Part shown: positions 6,018 through 16,258 of the stretch, piece by piece
Layout: each line of letters begins with the position of its first letter
Position numbering within the stretch: position 1 is the stretch's first letter
Origin: Parasporobacterium paucivorans DSM 15970
Lineage (GTDB): Bacteria > Bacillota > Clostridia > Lachnospirales > Lachnospiraceae
Assembly: GCF_900141895.1 (NCBI RefSeq)
Contig: NZ_FQYT01000021.1
Coordinates: 1-55,161 of the forward strand
Reading direction: 5' to 3'
DNA length: 55,161 nucleotides
Position numbers and translations under genes: made by a program
Notes under the pieces: model-generated
Seen by the model: the letters and a program-made list of their open reading frames with translations, nothing else
What the model was told of the DNA's origin: nothing
The model's database searches: none

Positions 6018-8114
6018 ATGAAAAACAAACTGACTGAAGAGTTTGGGGAATACGTATTTAACGACAATGTAATGCAGGAAAGACTTCCAAGCGACATTTA
6101 CGCCACGGTTCGCAATTCCATCACAATGGGACGGCATTTTGATAAGGACGTAGCCGGTGTAGTTGCAAATGCCATGAAGCAATGGGCTATCGAAAAAGGA
6201 GCTACCCACTATACTCACTGGTTTCAGCCGCTGACCGGAACAACTGCGGAGAAGCATGATGCATTTTTATCTCCTGATAAGGAAGGAAAGCCGCTGACAA
6301 GATTTTCCGGCAAAGAGCTGGTAAGAGGGGAACCCGATGCATCCAGTTTTCCATCCGGCGGACTCCGCTCTACCTTTGAGGCGAGAGGATACACTACGTG
6401 GGATCCATCATCCTATGCCTTTGTCCGGGGTACTTCCCTGTATGTTCCATCCGCCTTCGTATCCTACAGCGGAGAGGCCCTCGATGAGAAGACTCCTCTT
6501 CTGCGTTCCATGGAGACTCTGAACACGCAGGCCATGCGCATACTTCGCTTATTTGGAAACACCACAAGCAGCAATGTAATCGCTACTGTCGGCGCTGAGC
6601 AGGAATACTTCCTGGTAGACGAGAAAATGTTCAGCCAGCGTCCGGATCTTTACAACTGCAACCGAACTCTTCTGGGAGCAAGATCTCCAAAGGGACAGGA
6701 ACTTGAAGATCATTATTTTGGAAGCATCAGCCCTAAAGTCCTGGCATTCATGGAAGATCTTGATGCCGAACTCTGGAAGCTGGGCGTATTCTCCAAGACG
6801 CGCCATAATGAAGTTGCCCCTTGTCAGCACGAGCTGGCACCTGTCTTCTCCATGTGCAATGTGGCTGCTGACCAGAATCAGCTGACCATGGACGTACTGA
6901 GAACCACAGCTGTCAAGCACGGCTTCCGATGCCTTCTCCACGAGAAGCCTTATGCTGGCGTTAACGGTTCCGGAAAACATAACAACTGGGCTTTAGGAAC
7001 GAACGATGGATTCAACCTTCTCGACCCTGGCTGCACACCTGCAGAAAACACACAGTTTCTGGTGTTCCTTATGGCAGTCATCAAAGCAGTGGATGAACAC
7101 CAGGATATTCTGAGAGCCTCCGTGGCGAATGCAGCCAACGACCATCGTCTTGGCGCACAGGAAGCACCTCCTGCCATTATTTCCATATTCCTGGGTGAGG
7201 AATTGACAGCTGTTCTGAATGATTTCGAGAACGGAACTATCTACCAGGGGAAATCAACGGATTTCCTTACCAAATATGCTCAGGTCCTTCCTCACATCAC
7301 AAGAGATACCACGGACAGAAACCGCACATCACCTTTTGCTTTCACCGGCAACAAATTCGAATTCAGGATGCCCGGATCCAACCAGTCCATTTCTACTCCA
7401 AACACCATGCTGAACACCGCAGTTGCGGATGCCCTCATGGAATATGCTGACCTCCTGGAGAAGAGTGAAGATCCTGTTGCTGCGGCAGTCCGCCTCATCA
7501 AGGATGAGATAACTGCGCATAAACGGATTCTTTTCAACGGAAACAACTATTCAGAGGAATGGTCCGCTGAAGCGGAAAGACGCGGATTGTTGAACCTCAA
7601 AACCGCCGTGGATGCCATACCGGTATATAAGGACCCCAAGAATATCGAACTGCTGAAAAAGCACCGCATCTTTCAAAAGAACGAAATGGTGGCCCGTGCA
7701 GACGTAGCCCTGGAAAACTATGTCCATACTATCCATATTGAAGCGCTCACCATGGTGGATATGATTCATCAGTCCATCATCCCGGCGGTAATCAGCTACC
7801 AGAATGATCTGCTCTCTGTCTTAAGGGCTAAGAAAGAACTTTCCCTTGACTTGGACAGTTCCATGGAAACTCTCCTCCTGGAGAAAATCGGCAAACTGAC
7901 GCCTGTGCTTATGCAGAGCATCCAGACTATCGAGAACCTCCTGGCAGATGATCATTCCCATGAATCCGTCTTAAACCATGCGGCCTACTACCGTGACAAC
8001 CTCATTCCTGAAATGAAGGTTTTGAGGGATGCCGCAGATAAGCTGGAACTGATTTCCAAAGAATCCTACTGGCCATTCCCTTCCTACTCACGAATGATGC
8101 ACGGAATCAGATAA
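6018..8114 (+). CDS. glnN: Glutamine synthetase type III
   Basis: It makes glutamine from glutamate, ammonia and ATP in the cytoplasm. GSIII forms double hexameric rings and its subunits of about 700 residues are far larger than GSI. I use the ATG at 6018 (698 residues), since GAAAGGAAGG precedes it; upstream in-frame codons lie in the promoter and leader. Family landmarks are the N-terminal FGEYVFND, the GAEQEYFLVD glutamate/metal site, the NGSGKHNNW glycine-rich stretch, and AANDHRLGAQEAPPAIIS, a GSIII signature. It diverges from amtB-glnK and converges on the aldolase gene with a 6-base gap and no obvious terminator between them. Confidence 0.97.
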   Translation: MKNKLTEEFGEYVFNDNVMQERLPSDIYATVRNSITMGRHFDKDVAGVVANAMKQWAIEKGATHYTHWFQPLTGTTAEKHDAFLSPDKEGKPLTRFSGKELVRGEPDASSFPSGGLRSTFEARGYTTWDPSSYAFVRGTSLYVPSAFVSYSGEALDEKTPLLRSMETLNTQAMRILRLFGNTTSSNVIATVGAEQEYFLVDEKMFSQRPDLYNCNRTLLGARSPKGQELEDHYFGSISPKVLAFMEDLDAELWKLGVFSKTRHNEVAPCQHELAPVFSMCNVAADQNQLTMDVLRTTAVKHGFRCLLHEKPYAGVNGSGKHNNWALGTNDGFNLLDPGCTPAENTQFLVFLMAVIKAVDEHQDILRASVANAANDHRLGAQEAPPAIISIFLGEELTAVLNDFENGTIYQGKSTDFLTKYAQVLPHITRDTTDRNRTSPFAFTGNKFEFRMPGSNQSISTPNTMLNTAVADALMEYADLLEKSEDPVAAAVRLIKDEITAHKRILFNGNNYSEEWSAEAERRGLLNLKTAVDAIPVYKDPKNIELLKKHRIFQKNEMVARADVALENYVHTIHIEALTMVDMIHQSIIPAVISYQNDLLSVLRAKKELSLDLDSSMETLLLEKIGKLTPVLMQSIQTIENLLADDHSHESVLNHAAYYRDNLIPEMKVLRDAADKLELISKESYWPFPSYSRMMHGIR

Positions 8115-8120
8115 TAAAAT

Positions 8121-8762
8121 TCACTTTTGGCCATACATCTTGAATTTTTTCATAATCCTTGTCATTTCTTCATCTTCAATAACCTCAGGCTGTCCGATAC
8201 ATCGGGTCCTGTAATAAAGCTCTGCGGCATACTCCACTTGTTCGAGTATGTCCAGGGCTTTTTTCATGCTTTCTCCGCCGGTCACCACCCCGTGATTGGC
8301 CAGAAGGACGGCATTATTATCCTGCATAGCCTCCAGCGCATTCAGGGCCAGCTCCCGCGTTCCAAAAGTGGCATATTTTGCGCATTTAACAGACTTCCCG
8401 GCGACCGCCAGCATATATGTAACCGCCGGGAGGTCCTCCCTCAGACAGGCTATCGTGGTGGAAGAAACAGTATGGGCGTGTACAACGGAGTTCAAATCCC
8501 ACCTGTTTTCATATAGTATCGCATGAAGCATATATTCACTGGAAGGCTTTCTCTCCCCTTCCACCACCGTTCCCTGCAGATTCATCACCACCATGTCTTC
8601 CGGCTTTAATTCCCGGTAATCCATTCCGGAAGGAGTGATAGCCATAAGCTGCAGCTCCCTGTTATAAATGCTCAGATTGCCGCTGGTTCCTTTTGTAAAG
8701 CCCTTTTCCAGCATGATGATTCCGCCATCTACCAGTTCAGTTCGCTCCTTTTCCATCAACAT
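8121..8762 (-). CDS. Class II aldolase (fuculose-phosphate type), probable 5-deoxypentulose-phosphate aldolase
   Basis: This zinc aldolase of the FucA/AraD/adducin family has 213 residues. It has the phosphate-binding SGNLS (27-31), catalytic E76 (SSEYMLH), zinc ligands H95 and H97 (VVHAHT) and H157 (ANHGVV). Its start overlaps the stop of mtnA by 7 bases with GGGGGA ahead of the ATG, so translation is coupled. Paired with mtnA, the likely substrate is 5-(methylthio)- or 5-deoxyribulose-1-phosphate, split to dihydroxyacetone phosphate and an aldehyde as in the DHAP shunt. The kinase or phosphorylase that would feed it is not in the window. Fuculose-phosphate aldolase is the alternative. Confidence 0.88.
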   Translation of the reverse strand: MLMEKERTELVDGGIIMLEKGFTKGTSGNLSIYNRELQLMAITPSGMDYRELKPEDMVVMNLQGTVVEGERKPSSEYMLHAILYENRWDLNSVVHAHTVSSTTIACLREDLPAVTYMLAVAGKSVKCAKYATFGTRELALNALEAMQDNNAVLLANHGVVTGGESMKKALDILEQVEYAAELYYRTRCIGQPEVIEDEEMTRIMKKFKMYGQK

Positions 8763-9814
8763 CTCTCATTCCCCCTTTTCATCCCCCGGAGAGCAGCCTC
8801 AAAGCCTTCCTTATAAGGAGGGCAGATGATTCCCTTTTCCGTTATGAATCCCGTTATCAGTGCATGGTCTGTAACATCAAACGCGGGATTAAGTACTTCT
8901 ACTCCTACTGGTACCGTTCTCTTTCCAAATCCGTGGGTTATCTCTTCCGGAGGCCGCTCCTCAATGAGTATTTCTCTCCCAGTTGGCGTGTCCATGTCAA
9001 TGGTGGAAAACGGCCCGGCCACGTAGAATGGAATTCCGTGTGCCTTCGCAAGAAGGGCAACGCCATAAGTTCCGATTTTGTTGGCCGTATCTCCGTTGGC
9101 CGCCACCCGGTCACAGCCGACAATGACAAAGTCCACCCTCATATTTTTCATTACATATGCTGCCATGCTGTCCGTTATAACCGTAACATCCACACCTGCT
9201 TCCTTCAGTTCATAAGCCGTCAGTCTGGCTCCCTGCAGCAGAGGCCTGGTTTCATCCGCATACACGTGTATCCTTTTGCCCTGCTCTTCTGCCACATACA
9301 CAGGTGCCAGGGCAGTACCGTATCTGGCCGTTGCCAGCCGTCCCGCATTGCAGTGGGTAAGGATACTCATTCCGTCCCGCAAAAGGGCTGCACCGTTTTC
9401 TCCAATTTTCCTGCAGGTTGCAGCATCCTCTTCCGCTATGTTCATGGCCTCTTTTTCCAGGAGACATCGGATTTCCGGAAGTGTCATTTCTGCATTTTTC
9501 AAAACCACGTCTTCCATCCTGTCCAAAGCCCAAAAAAGATTCACGGCTGTTGGCCTGGATGAGGAAAGGAATCGCTTGTTTTCCAAAAACGCTTCGTAGA
9601 AATCTTCAAAGTTTTCTGCCTGAATCTCTTTCAGTCCAAGAACCATTCCAAATGCTGCGGCATCCCCGATTGCCGGCGCTCCCCTTACCTGCAGGTTTTT
9701 TATCGCCCTCCGGCAGTCTTCTATGTTTTCAATGTCCAGTATGATTTCTTCCGTCGGGAGCTTTGTCTGGTCAATGATTTTCAACTTGCCCTCTTCCCAT
9801 CTGATCGTGTCCAT
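8756..9814 (-). CDS. mtnA: Methylthioribose-1-phosphate isomerase MtnA
   Basis: It converts 5-methylthioribose-1-phosphate (and related 5-deoxyribose-1-phosphate) to the ribulose form. The 352 residues match the family. RGAPAIG (44-50) binds phosphate, C155 in THCNAGRLATA and D235 in GCDRVAANGD are the catalytic pair, and TRPLLQGARLTA is the typical core. It starts 16 bases after copA with GGGAGGAGATTAC before the ATG. Its neighbour is a class II aldolase rather than mtnB/mtnC/mtnD, so the classical aerobic methionine salvage route is not indicated and the anaerobe-friendly DHAP shunt is. eIF2B-like proteins share the fold, but the active-site residues favour MtnA. Confidence 0.95.
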   Translation of the reverse strand: MDTIRWEEGKLKIIDQTKLPTEEIILDIENIEDCRRAIKNLQVRGAPAIGDAAAFGMVLGLKEIQAENFEDFYEAFLENKRFLSSSRPTAVNLFWALDRMEDVVLKNAEMTLPEIRCLLEKEAMNIAEEDAATCRKIGENGAALLRDGMSILTHCNAGRLATARYGTALAPVYVAEEQGKRIHVYADETRPLLQGARLTAYELKEAGVDVTVITDSMAAYVMKNMRVDFVIVGCDRVAANGDTANKIGTYGVALLAKAHGIPFYVAGPFSTIDMDTPTGREILIEERPPEEITHGFGKRTVPVGVEVLNPAFDVTDHALITGFITEKGIICPPYKEGFEAALRGMKRGNERC

Positions 9815-9830
9815 GTAATCTCCTCCCGCA

Positions 9831-12287
9831 CTATTTTGTACTCGGTTTGAACCTTTTTAACCGCAGAGCATTGCTCAGTACCGAGACAGAGCTGAGAGAC
9901 ATGGCCGCCGCGGCTATCATTGGATTCAGCAGAGGTCCTCCAAAAAGATAAAGCAGGCCTGCTGCTATGGGAATCCCCGCCGTGTTGTATGCGAATGCCC
10001 AGAAAAGGTTCTGACGTATGTTCCGTATTGTACTTTTGCTCAGTTCTATGGCGGAAGGCACATCCATGAGATTACTTCTCATAAGGACGATGTCGGCTGA
10101 TTCTATGGCCACATCCGTACCAGATCCGATGGCAATCCCCACATCTGCCTGCGCCAGGGCAGGGGCATCATTGATTCCGTCGCCTACCATTGCGACGATT
10201 CCCCCTTCTTTCTGAAGTTTCTTCACTTCCTCCGCCTTGTCCTGGGGAAGAACTTCTGCCAGCACCCGGTCTATTCCCACTTCACGAGCAACGGCCTCTG
10301 CTGTTTTCTGATTGTCCCCCGTTATCATGACGACCATTATCCCCAGCTGATGCAGCCGGCTGATGGCTTCTTTGCTGTCCTTCTTCACCACATCTGCTAT
10401 GGCGATGATTCCGGCAGCCTTCTCATCTACAACTGCGAAAACAGGAGTCTTCCCTTCGTCTGCCAGCCGTGATGCCTCTGCTTCCAGATGGTCTGGATTT
10501 ATTCCCGCATCCGACAACAGCATCCTGTTTCCGACCAGCACATGCCTGCCGTCAATAACCGCTCTTATTCCGTGACCCGGAATTGCTTCAAAGGACTCTG
10601 GTTTCAACAGCATTATACTGTTTTTATCCGCATACCGGACAAGGGCTTCACCCAGGGGATGTTCAGAGCCTTTTTCAGCCGATGCTATGATTTGTATCAG
10701 CTGCTCTTCCGATACGTCTCCTGTCGCTATTACATCCGTAACCTCCGGATTTCCCTCTGTTATTGTTCCTGTCTTATCCAGTATCACAGTACCCACTTTA
10801 TGTGTGATTTCCAGGGCTTCTCCGCCTTTGATCAGGATTCCGTATTCAGCGCCTTTTCCTGTTCCGACCATGATGGCTGTCGGAGTTGCCAGACCGAGCG
10901 CACAGGGACATGCTATCACAAGTACGGATACAAATATCTTAAGGGCAAAGGCAAAGGAATGGCCTGTCAGGAACCATGCAAAGAATACCAGCACCGCAAT
11001 TACCACCACTACCGGAACAAAATAGCCGGATACGACGTCTGCCATCTTGGCAATGGGGGCTTTAGTTCCCTGGGCATCCTCCACAAGCCGGATAATCTGG
11101 GCCAGGGCCGTATCTTCTCCCACTCGGGAGGCTTTCAGGAGAATGGTACCGTTCTTATTGACACTGGCTGCGTAGACCTCATTTCCTTCCATTTTGCTGA
11201 CGGGCATACTTTCTCCTGTCAGCATGGATTCATCCACAGAGGTCCTCCCCTCCGTCACAAAACCATCCACGGGAATTTTCTCTCCGGGCCGTACCATTAT
11301 GATATCCCCTACTTCCACTTCCTCAATGGGGATGTTCTTTTCCTTCCCTTCCACGACCAGCGTCGCTGTCTTGGGTGCGAGCCCCATCATCTTTTTGATG
11401 GCTTCCGAAGTCTTTCCCTTCGACCTCATTTCCAGGGATTTACCTAACAGAATCAGGGTAATGATGGTTCCTGCCGATTCAAAATACAGACCCTCTACCG
11501 CCATATGATCCCCACCGAATATAAGCATGGTCGAATACAGGCTGTAAGCAATGGCGGCCGTCGTGCCTATGGCGACCAGCGAATCCATGCTGGGAGCCCT
11601 CGCTGCCAGGGCCTTAAATCCTCTTGTGTAAAACTGATATCCGGCAATGATGATGGGAATCAGCAGTATGATCTGAGCCAGGGCAAAATTCATCGGTTTT
11701 TCCATTGGTTTCAGAAACGCTGGAACAGGAAGGACCATGGCGCCCATGGCCAGGTACAGAAGCGGTATGGCAAAAACAATGGCAACAACCAGTTTTCTCC
11801 ACTGAGTCTTCATTTCCTTTTCCTTGCGGGCAGCCTCCTCACCGGAACTGGTGCTTCTTTCAACGTCCAGCGCCTTATATCCCGCCTTCTCAATAGCCTG
11901 CTTCAAACCGGATATCCGGATTACTTCGGGATCATATTCAATGACGGCTTTCTCTGTCGCCAGGTTTACCGAGGCTTTTTTCACACCTGCCGTATTATTA
12001 AGCGTCTTTTCGACCGTTCCGGCACAAACCGCGCAGGTCATGCCGCCTACGGGTATGGTCACCTTGCCGTACCTGCCTTCTTCCTCTGTTCCAAATCCGA
12101 TCTTGGTTATGCTTTCCTTGATTGCTTCCATGGGTATCACGTTTTCATCATATTCCACGGACATAGTTTCTGTGGCAAGATTCACCGATACCTGGCTGAC
12201 TCCTTCCAGCCGGGAAACGGTTTTTTCCACGGACGCCGAACAGCTGGCGCAATGCATACCTGTAATCCTGATCTTTTCCTTCTGCAT
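9831..12287 (-). CDS. copA: Copper-exporting P1B-type ATPase CopA
   Basis: This membrane pump of 818 residues exports Cu+ using ATP. Two N-terminal heavy-metal domains carry GMHCASC (C13, C16) and GMTCAVC (C85, C88). The actuator loop TGES is at 357-360, the membrane metal site CPC at C460-C462, and the phosphorylated Asp at 504 (DKTGT). The hinge [10 protein letters not shown] and the last membrane segment ([17 protein letters not shown]) with the copper-type MxxSS follow. It starts 8 bases downstream of csoR, whose protein probably represses the operon, and runs into mtnA after a 16-base gap. Confidence 0.97.
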   Translation of the reverse strand: MQKEKIRITGMHCASCSASVEKTVSRLEGVSQVSVNLATETMSVEYDENVIPMEAIKESITKIGFGTEEEGRYGKVTIPVGGMTCAVCAGTVEKTLNNTAGVKKASVNLATEKAVIEYDPEVIRISGLKQAIEKAGYKALDVERSTSSGEEAARKEKEMKTQWRKLVVAIVFAIPLLYLAMGAMVLPVPAFLKPMEKPMNFALAQIILLIPIIIAGYQFYTRGFKALAARAPSMDSLVAIGTTAAIAYSLYSTMLIFGGDHMAVEGLYFESAGTIITLILLGKSLEMRSKGKTSEAIKKMMGLAPKTATLVVEGKEKNIPIEEVEVGDIIMVRPGEKIPVDGFVTEGRTSVDESMLTGESMPVSKMEGNEVYAASVNKNGTILLKASRVGEDTALAQIIRLVEDAQGTKAPIAKMADVVSGYFVPVVVVIAVLVFFAWFLTGHSFAFALKIFVSVLVIACPCALGLATPTAIMVGTGKGAEYGILIKGGEALEITHKVGTVILDKTGTITEGNPEVTDVIATGDVSEEQLIQIIASAEKGSEHPLGEALVRYADKNSIMLLKPESFEAIPGHGIRAVIDGRHVLVGNRMLLSDAGINPDHLEAEASRLADEGKTPVFAVVDEKAAGIIAIADVVKKDSKEAISRLHQLGIMVVMITGDNQKTAEAVAREVGIDRVLAEVLPQDKAEEVKKLQKEGGIVAMVGDGINDAPALAQADVGIAIGSGTDVAIESADIVLMRSNLMDVPSAIELSKSTIRNIRQNLFWAFAYNTAGIPIAAGLLYLFGGPLLNPMIAAAAMSLSSVSVLSNALRLKRFKPSTK

Positions 12288-12295
12288 GATTCCAC

Positions 12296-12628
12296 CTACC
12301 TTTTCAATAGCCTTCCAATTGTGACAAGCATCTCATCTATTATTTCATCGTCTCCGTTTTTGATCTTTTCTACGAAGCAGCTTCTGACATGATTTTCCAA
12401 AACCAGTGTGCTGACGGAGTTAAGGGCGGACTGAACCGAGGATATCTGAGTCAGAATATCATCACAATAACAATCCTTTTCCACCATGCCCTTTATTCCG
12501 CGTATCTGCCCTTCTGTTCTGTTCAGTCTTTTCACCAGATTATCCTTTAATTTATCATCCCGCTGCGTCTGTCTTTCACCGCATGTGCTGCATTCTCGGC
12601 CTGAAATTTCAACTGTTTCTTTTTCCAT
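12296..12628 (-). CDS. csoR: CsoR-family copper-sensing repressor
   Basis: This is an all-helical DUF156 repressor released from DNA by Cu+. The open frame extends further, but AAGGAGGAAAGAT directly precedes the ATG at 12628, giving 110 residues. The conserved [18 protein letters not shown] helix is present. The copper triad is complete: C55 (with C53 nearby), H80 and C84 (ENHVRSCF). An additional CxxC at C13/C16 precedes the core and is not part of the classical sensor. It sits at the head of the csoR-copA run behind a promoter with a G-rich candidate operator, so autoregulation is likely. Confidence 0.93.
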   Translation of the reverse strand: MEKETVEISGRECSTCGERQTQRDDKLKDNLVKRLNRTEGQIRGIKGMVEKDCYCDDILTQISSVQSALNSVSTLVLENHVRSCFVEKIKNGDDEIIDEMLVTIGRLLKR

Positions 12629-12654
12629 ATCTTTCCTCCTTGCATTCATTGCTA

Positions 12655-12704
12655 TACCCCCCTCCCCTATATCTAATGGTAACACATATAATCTCCGCTG
12701 TAAA
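12655..12704 (-). promoter_or_regulatory. csoR-copA promoter with G-tract candidate operator
   Basis: The minus strand has TTTACA (12699-12704), a 17-bp spacer and TACCAT (12676-12681). Just downstream is ATATAGGGGAGGGGGGTATA (about 12655-12674), a G-tract with ATA/TAT ends like known CsoR boxes, at a place where bound repressor would block initiation. Confidence 0.6.
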
Positions 12705-12717
12705 GATTTTCCACTTC

Positions 12718-12746
12718 TTGATTATTATCCATCTAAATGCTATATT
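12718..12746 (+). promoter_or_regulatory. Promoter of the PucR-type regulator gene
   Basis: TTGATT (12718-12723), 17 bp, TATATT (12741-12746). The ribosome site AGAGGAGG ends 4 bases before the ATG at 12781. The promoter diverges from that of csoR. Confidence 0.6.
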
Positions 12747-12780
12747 ACTAGAATAAGCGGAATTTTTAAGAGGAGGATAT

Positions 12781-14319
12781 ATGGTACCTTTAGGCAAGAT
12801 TATACAGATTCTTGAGAAAAACTTTCAGGTCAGGGTAGAAGGCTCCTGTGATGGAGAGGAAAAGATCGCCACGGTCCAGTTTCTGACTCCTCCCAACAAT
12901 GATGTCCGTATTTATCAACCTTATGTCCTTTACCTTGCGGTAACGACGGATTTCAACCTTCCGGACGAGAGTGTTGTCCTGCTGATTGATGCAGCTTTGG
13001 TTTCCCCAAGGAAAAACACACTGTCTATTAACCGGCCGCTAAACCCGCTGGATGTCCATAATGTCATAAATATGGAGATTATAAATTCCATAAGCATCGA
13101 CAAGGAAAAAGAGGAGATGTTTTCAATCCTTCAATCCGGGGGCGGCATCAAGTCCATACTGGAGGTTGCCCACTCCTATCTGCGTAACCCTGTTGTCATT
13201 TGTGACACAAACTTTTCCATCATAGAGGGAATCCCGGAGCACCATAATCCGATTGATTTTGAAGAACAGGGCAGCCGGGAAATTCTGACCATTGCCTCCA
13301 TAGAATCCATGCACAAAAAAGATCTCATCAATAAAATTTTCAAATCCAAGGATGCCTTCTTCACATATAACGAAATTTCCAACATGAATGTCCTCATGTG
13401 TGGGGTCCGGATAAACCGGTCCGTGGTAGGATTGGTGGTAGCTGCCGAGCAGGCGAACCCATTCAAAGACATTGACATTGAATATGTTCAGGTTCTTGCC
13501 CAGATGCTGTCCATCGAAATCCAGAAACGGGGAAACGCCCTCGCGAAGGGCGAACTGAAATATGAATCTCTTCTGAAGACTTTGTTTGACGGGAAGTTAA
13601 GTGACCGCAGCTACGTGGAGCAGCGTTTCTCCCAGCTAGGTTATCAGCTTTCCAGTTACCTTTACATCATTACATTTGCATGCGATCTGGTAACGGATAA
13701 GCATATCAACCCGCGCTATTATGTGGATCAGCTTAATTATATCTGCAAACGTGGGTTGAGCTTTATTTACCGCGACACCCCCGTCATGCTCCTGTTTTCC
13801 GACAAGCCTGCTTCGCCTTTTTCCGACGAAGAGGAACTGCGGTTGGAAGATTTCCTGAAGTTGAACCAGCTGTATGCTGCCGTAAGCTATCCTTTTACGA
13901 ATGTGCTCAATACCCAGTATTATTATTCCCAGTCTGCGGATATTCTGCACTTTTTGAAAAAAGATGTCCCGGATAAAAACATCCTTTATTTTGAGGATTA
14001 TTGCCTTTTCGGTCTACTCAAAAACGTTGAGCCACTTATTCCCCTGCAGACGGCCATACATCCGGATATTCTCAGTCTGCGTGATTACGACTTGAAGCAC
14101 AATACGGATTATATGAATACCCTGCGCAATTATGTTTTTGCAGACCGCAATGCCTTAAAGACCGCAGCTGCACTCAATATTCACAAAAGCACATTTTTTT
14201 ACCGGCTCTCTAAAATCGGTGATATCCTGGGTGTTTCTCTGGATAACGGCCGTAAGCTTTTTCTCTACGAGCTGTCTTTTCACATCATCGATTTCATCGG
14301 ACTGGAAAGCATCAACTAA
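12781..14319 (+). CDS. PucR/CdaR-type transcriptional regulator
   Basis: The 512-residue cytoplasmic regulator has a C-terminal PucR-type helix-turn-helix: LKTAAALNIHKSTFFYRLSK, then IGDILGVSL, followed by the usual LFLYELSFHI tail. Residues about 1-100 form an N-terminal sensory region seen in PucR-like proteins. About 115-250 looks GAF-like (VVICDTNFSIIEG ... VVGLVVAAEQ), and the middle is the CdaR-like linker. Its ligand is unknown. It stands alone, converges on the oppBCDFA operon through a shared terminator and diverges from csoR. The peptide transporter is a plausible but unproven target. Confidence 0.85.
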   Translation: MVPLGKIIQILEKNFQVRVEGSCDGEEKIATVQFLTPPNNDVRIYQPYVLYLAVTTDFNLPDESVVLLIDAALVSPRKNTLSINRPLNPLDVHNVINMEIINSISIDKEKEEMFSILQSGGGIKSILEVAHSYLRNPVVICDTNFSIIEGIPEHHNPIDFEEQGSREILTIASIESMHKKDLINKIFKSKDAFFTYNEISNMNVLMCGVRINRSVVGLVVAAEQANPFKDIDIEYVQVLAQMLSIEIQKRGNALAKGELKYESLLKTLFDGKLSDRSYVEQRFSQLGYQLSSYLYIITFACDLVTDKHINPRYYVDQLNYICKRGLSFIYRDTPVMLLFSDKPASPFSDEEELRLEDFLKLNQLYAAVSYPFTNVLNTQYYYSQSADILHFLKKDVPDKNILYFEDYCLFGLLKNVEPLIPLQTAIHPDILSLRDYDLKHNTDYMNTLRNYVFADRNALKTAAALNIHKSTFFYRLSKIGDILGVSLDNGRKLFLYELSFHIIDFIGLESIN

Positions 14320-14330
14320 ACCGTTCCAAT

Positions 14331-14366
14331 AAAAACGAGCCGCATCCTAAAGATGCGGCTCGTTTT
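14331..14366. terminator. Bidirectional terminator between the PucR-type gene and oppA
   Basis: ACGAGCCGCATC pairs perfectly with GATGCGGCTCGT around a CTAAA loop, flanked by A5 on the left and TTTTAT on the right. It can stop transcription from both convergent genes. Confidence 0.92.
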
Positions 14367-14376
14367 ATATTTCCAA

Positions 14377-16197
14377 TTATTCTGCTACGGTTGCATACAT
14401 GAAGTATTTATAGCCTAAAGGACTTGCAAAAAATCCATCCATGCTCTTTGATTTCATGTAGATATCTGTGTAGTAGTAGAGCGGGCAGATTGCTCCAGTT
14501 GACATTAACAGATCTTCTGCCTCATGCATAAGCTTAAAACGTTCTTCCTGATCCTTGGATGATTTAACCTTTGCAATGAGTACATCATAGGTCTTCGCCC
14601 AGGTTAATCCGTCTTTTCCATCCAGTGAATAACCTGCATAAGATGCATGAGGTCCTTTGCCAAGCTGTGAATCATTGTTTCCGCTGGCAGTGGTCCACAT
14701 ATCCAGGAAGGAAATCGAATCGTTATAATCTGCAAGCCATCCATTTCTAGCTACAGAATACTCACCGTTCTTACGTGTTTGGAGGAATGTAGACCATTCC
14801 TGTGTCGCAACAGTCATATTGATTCCATATTGTGCATATAAGCCATTCAGGTAGGCAGCTATGGCTTCGTGACCTGATCCAGGATTCGTGATATAAGCAA
14901 GTGTTGGGAATCCAGAGAGGACTCCATCAGCGTCCACAGTGAAGAGACCTGATGTTTCAGCAACCCCACGGAGAAGCTCTAGTGCTGCCTCGCTGTTTGC
15001 GGTATAATCCTCCGGTTTAACTTCGAAGTATCCGGCTCCATCCATTTTTGGACCGTTATTTGCAATATACTCTGAACCATCCGGTTCTGTCAGGCCCATT
15101 GCAACGAACCCTGACGCAGCAACCTGTCCAGCCTGTCCGATTTCCTCTACGATGTAGTTTCTGTCGATCAAAAGGCTGAGTGCTTTTCTGATATCCGCTT
15201 TTTCTTCTTCTGTAAAGTCGGAAAGGGCGTTATCATTTACATTGAAGGAAATATAATATGTTCCAAGCTGTCCTTCTACTGCAAATTCATCCGGGTACTG
15301 CTCTTTTAATGAAGCAATTTCGTCCGTTGGTACGGAGTCAATGAATTGGTATGAACCGTTCTGGTAGTTTGCGAGTAAAGAGGTATCATCACTATTAAAT
15401 GCGAATACGATTTCATTCGTCTTGATTGCATCTGCATTCCAGTAATTTTCATTTTTCTGCATAATAATCTGGCTGTTTGAAAACTCAGTGATTTTATATG
15501 GGCCGTTTCCTATATAGGTTTCAGCTGCTGTTGCCCATGCCTCATTGCCCTGCACAACATCCTGTTTTACTGGCATGTATGTGGGGAATGCACACAATTC
15601 AAAGAAATATGGAACATCAACAGGCAATACCACCGTCAATGTTTTTCCATCTTCCGAAGCCGTTACATTAAGAACTGCGTCCGGGTTGGTTCTTACACCA
15701 GCATCATCCGTCGCTGTTACGTCTGCATAGCCGTCAACAACTTCGAACATATATCCGTAATCTGCTGCCGTGGCAGGGTCAACAGCTCTGTTCCAGGCGT
15801 AAACGAAATCCTGTGCTGTCAATGCGCTGCCGTCGCTCCATTTGAGGTCGTCTTTCAGTTCGAATACATACTGAACGGATCCATCCTCCAGAGTCTCTGC
15901 CTTGGGAAGCTCTTTTGCACAATCCGCAACGAGCTTCAGGGTCCCGTCTTCATTCTGCTGGTAGCCAACCAGACCTGCAAATGCGTGGATGATATAAGTA
16001 GCACCATCAACCGAGCTGTTCAGTGCAGGGTCTATTGTGTCGGGCTGGGAAGCCAGCGCAACAGTCATACTGTCCGCATACTTAACAGCGGCACCAGTTG
16101 TGGTCTCATCGGCATTTGAACTTCCGCATCCAGCCAGGGAAAACGTCAGTCCAGTTACCATTGTTAGTGATAAAATCAATGTTAAAATCCGTTTCAT
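14377..16197 (-). CDS. oppA: Oligopeptide ABC transporter substrate-binding lipoprotein
   Basis: This family 5 extracellular solute-binding protein of 606 residues would capture peptides outside the membrane. The signal ends in the lipobox LAGC, so the mature protein is lipid-anchored at that Cys. The body has family features: LKWSDGSALTAQDFVYAWNR, just after the start of the mature domain, and later ADYNDSISFLDMW. AAGGAGG precedes the ATG. It is the last gene of the opp operon, 62 bases after oppF, and ends at a strong terminator. Di- or tripeptides or nickel-type ligands cannot be excluded from sequence. Confidence 0.93.
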   Translation of the reverse strand: MKRILTLILSLTMVTGLTFSLAGCGSSNADETTTGAAVKYADSMTVALASQPDTIDPALNSSVDGATYIIHAFAGLVGYQQNEDGTLKLVADCAKELPKAETLEDGSVQYVFELKDDLKWSDGSALTAQDFVYAWNRAVDPATAADYGYMFEVVDGYADVTATDDAGVRTNPDAVLNVTASEDGKTLTVVLPVDVPYFFELCAFPTYMPVKQDVVQGNEAWATAAETYIGNGPYKITEFSNSQIIMQKNENYWNADAIKTNEIVFAFNSDDTSLLANYQNGSYQFIDSVPTDEIASLKEQYPDEFAVEGQLGTYYISFNVNDNALSDFTEEEKADIRKALSLLIDRNYIVEEIGQAGQVAASGFVAMGLTEPDGSEYIANNGPKMDGAGYFEVKPEDYTANSEAALELLRGVAETSGLFTVDADGVLSGFPTLAYITNPGSGHEAIAAYLNGLYAQYGINMTVATQEWSTFLQTRKNGEYSVARNGWLADYNDSISFLDMWTTASGNNDSQLGKGPHASYAGYSLDGKDGLTWAKTYDVLIAKVKSSKDQEERFKLMHEAEDLLMSTGAICPLYYYTDIYMKSKSMDGFFASPLGYKYFMYATVAE

Positions 16198-16258
16198 TTT
16201 TCTTCCTCCTTGTTTTTTTTATAATAACTGAATAATTATTACCTTCCTGAGTGGACTG

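Noticed and set aside
10488-12392. Long plus-strand open frames opposite copA
   Set aside because: They mirror the codon pattern of copA, have no ribosome sites, and contain no domain I recognise.
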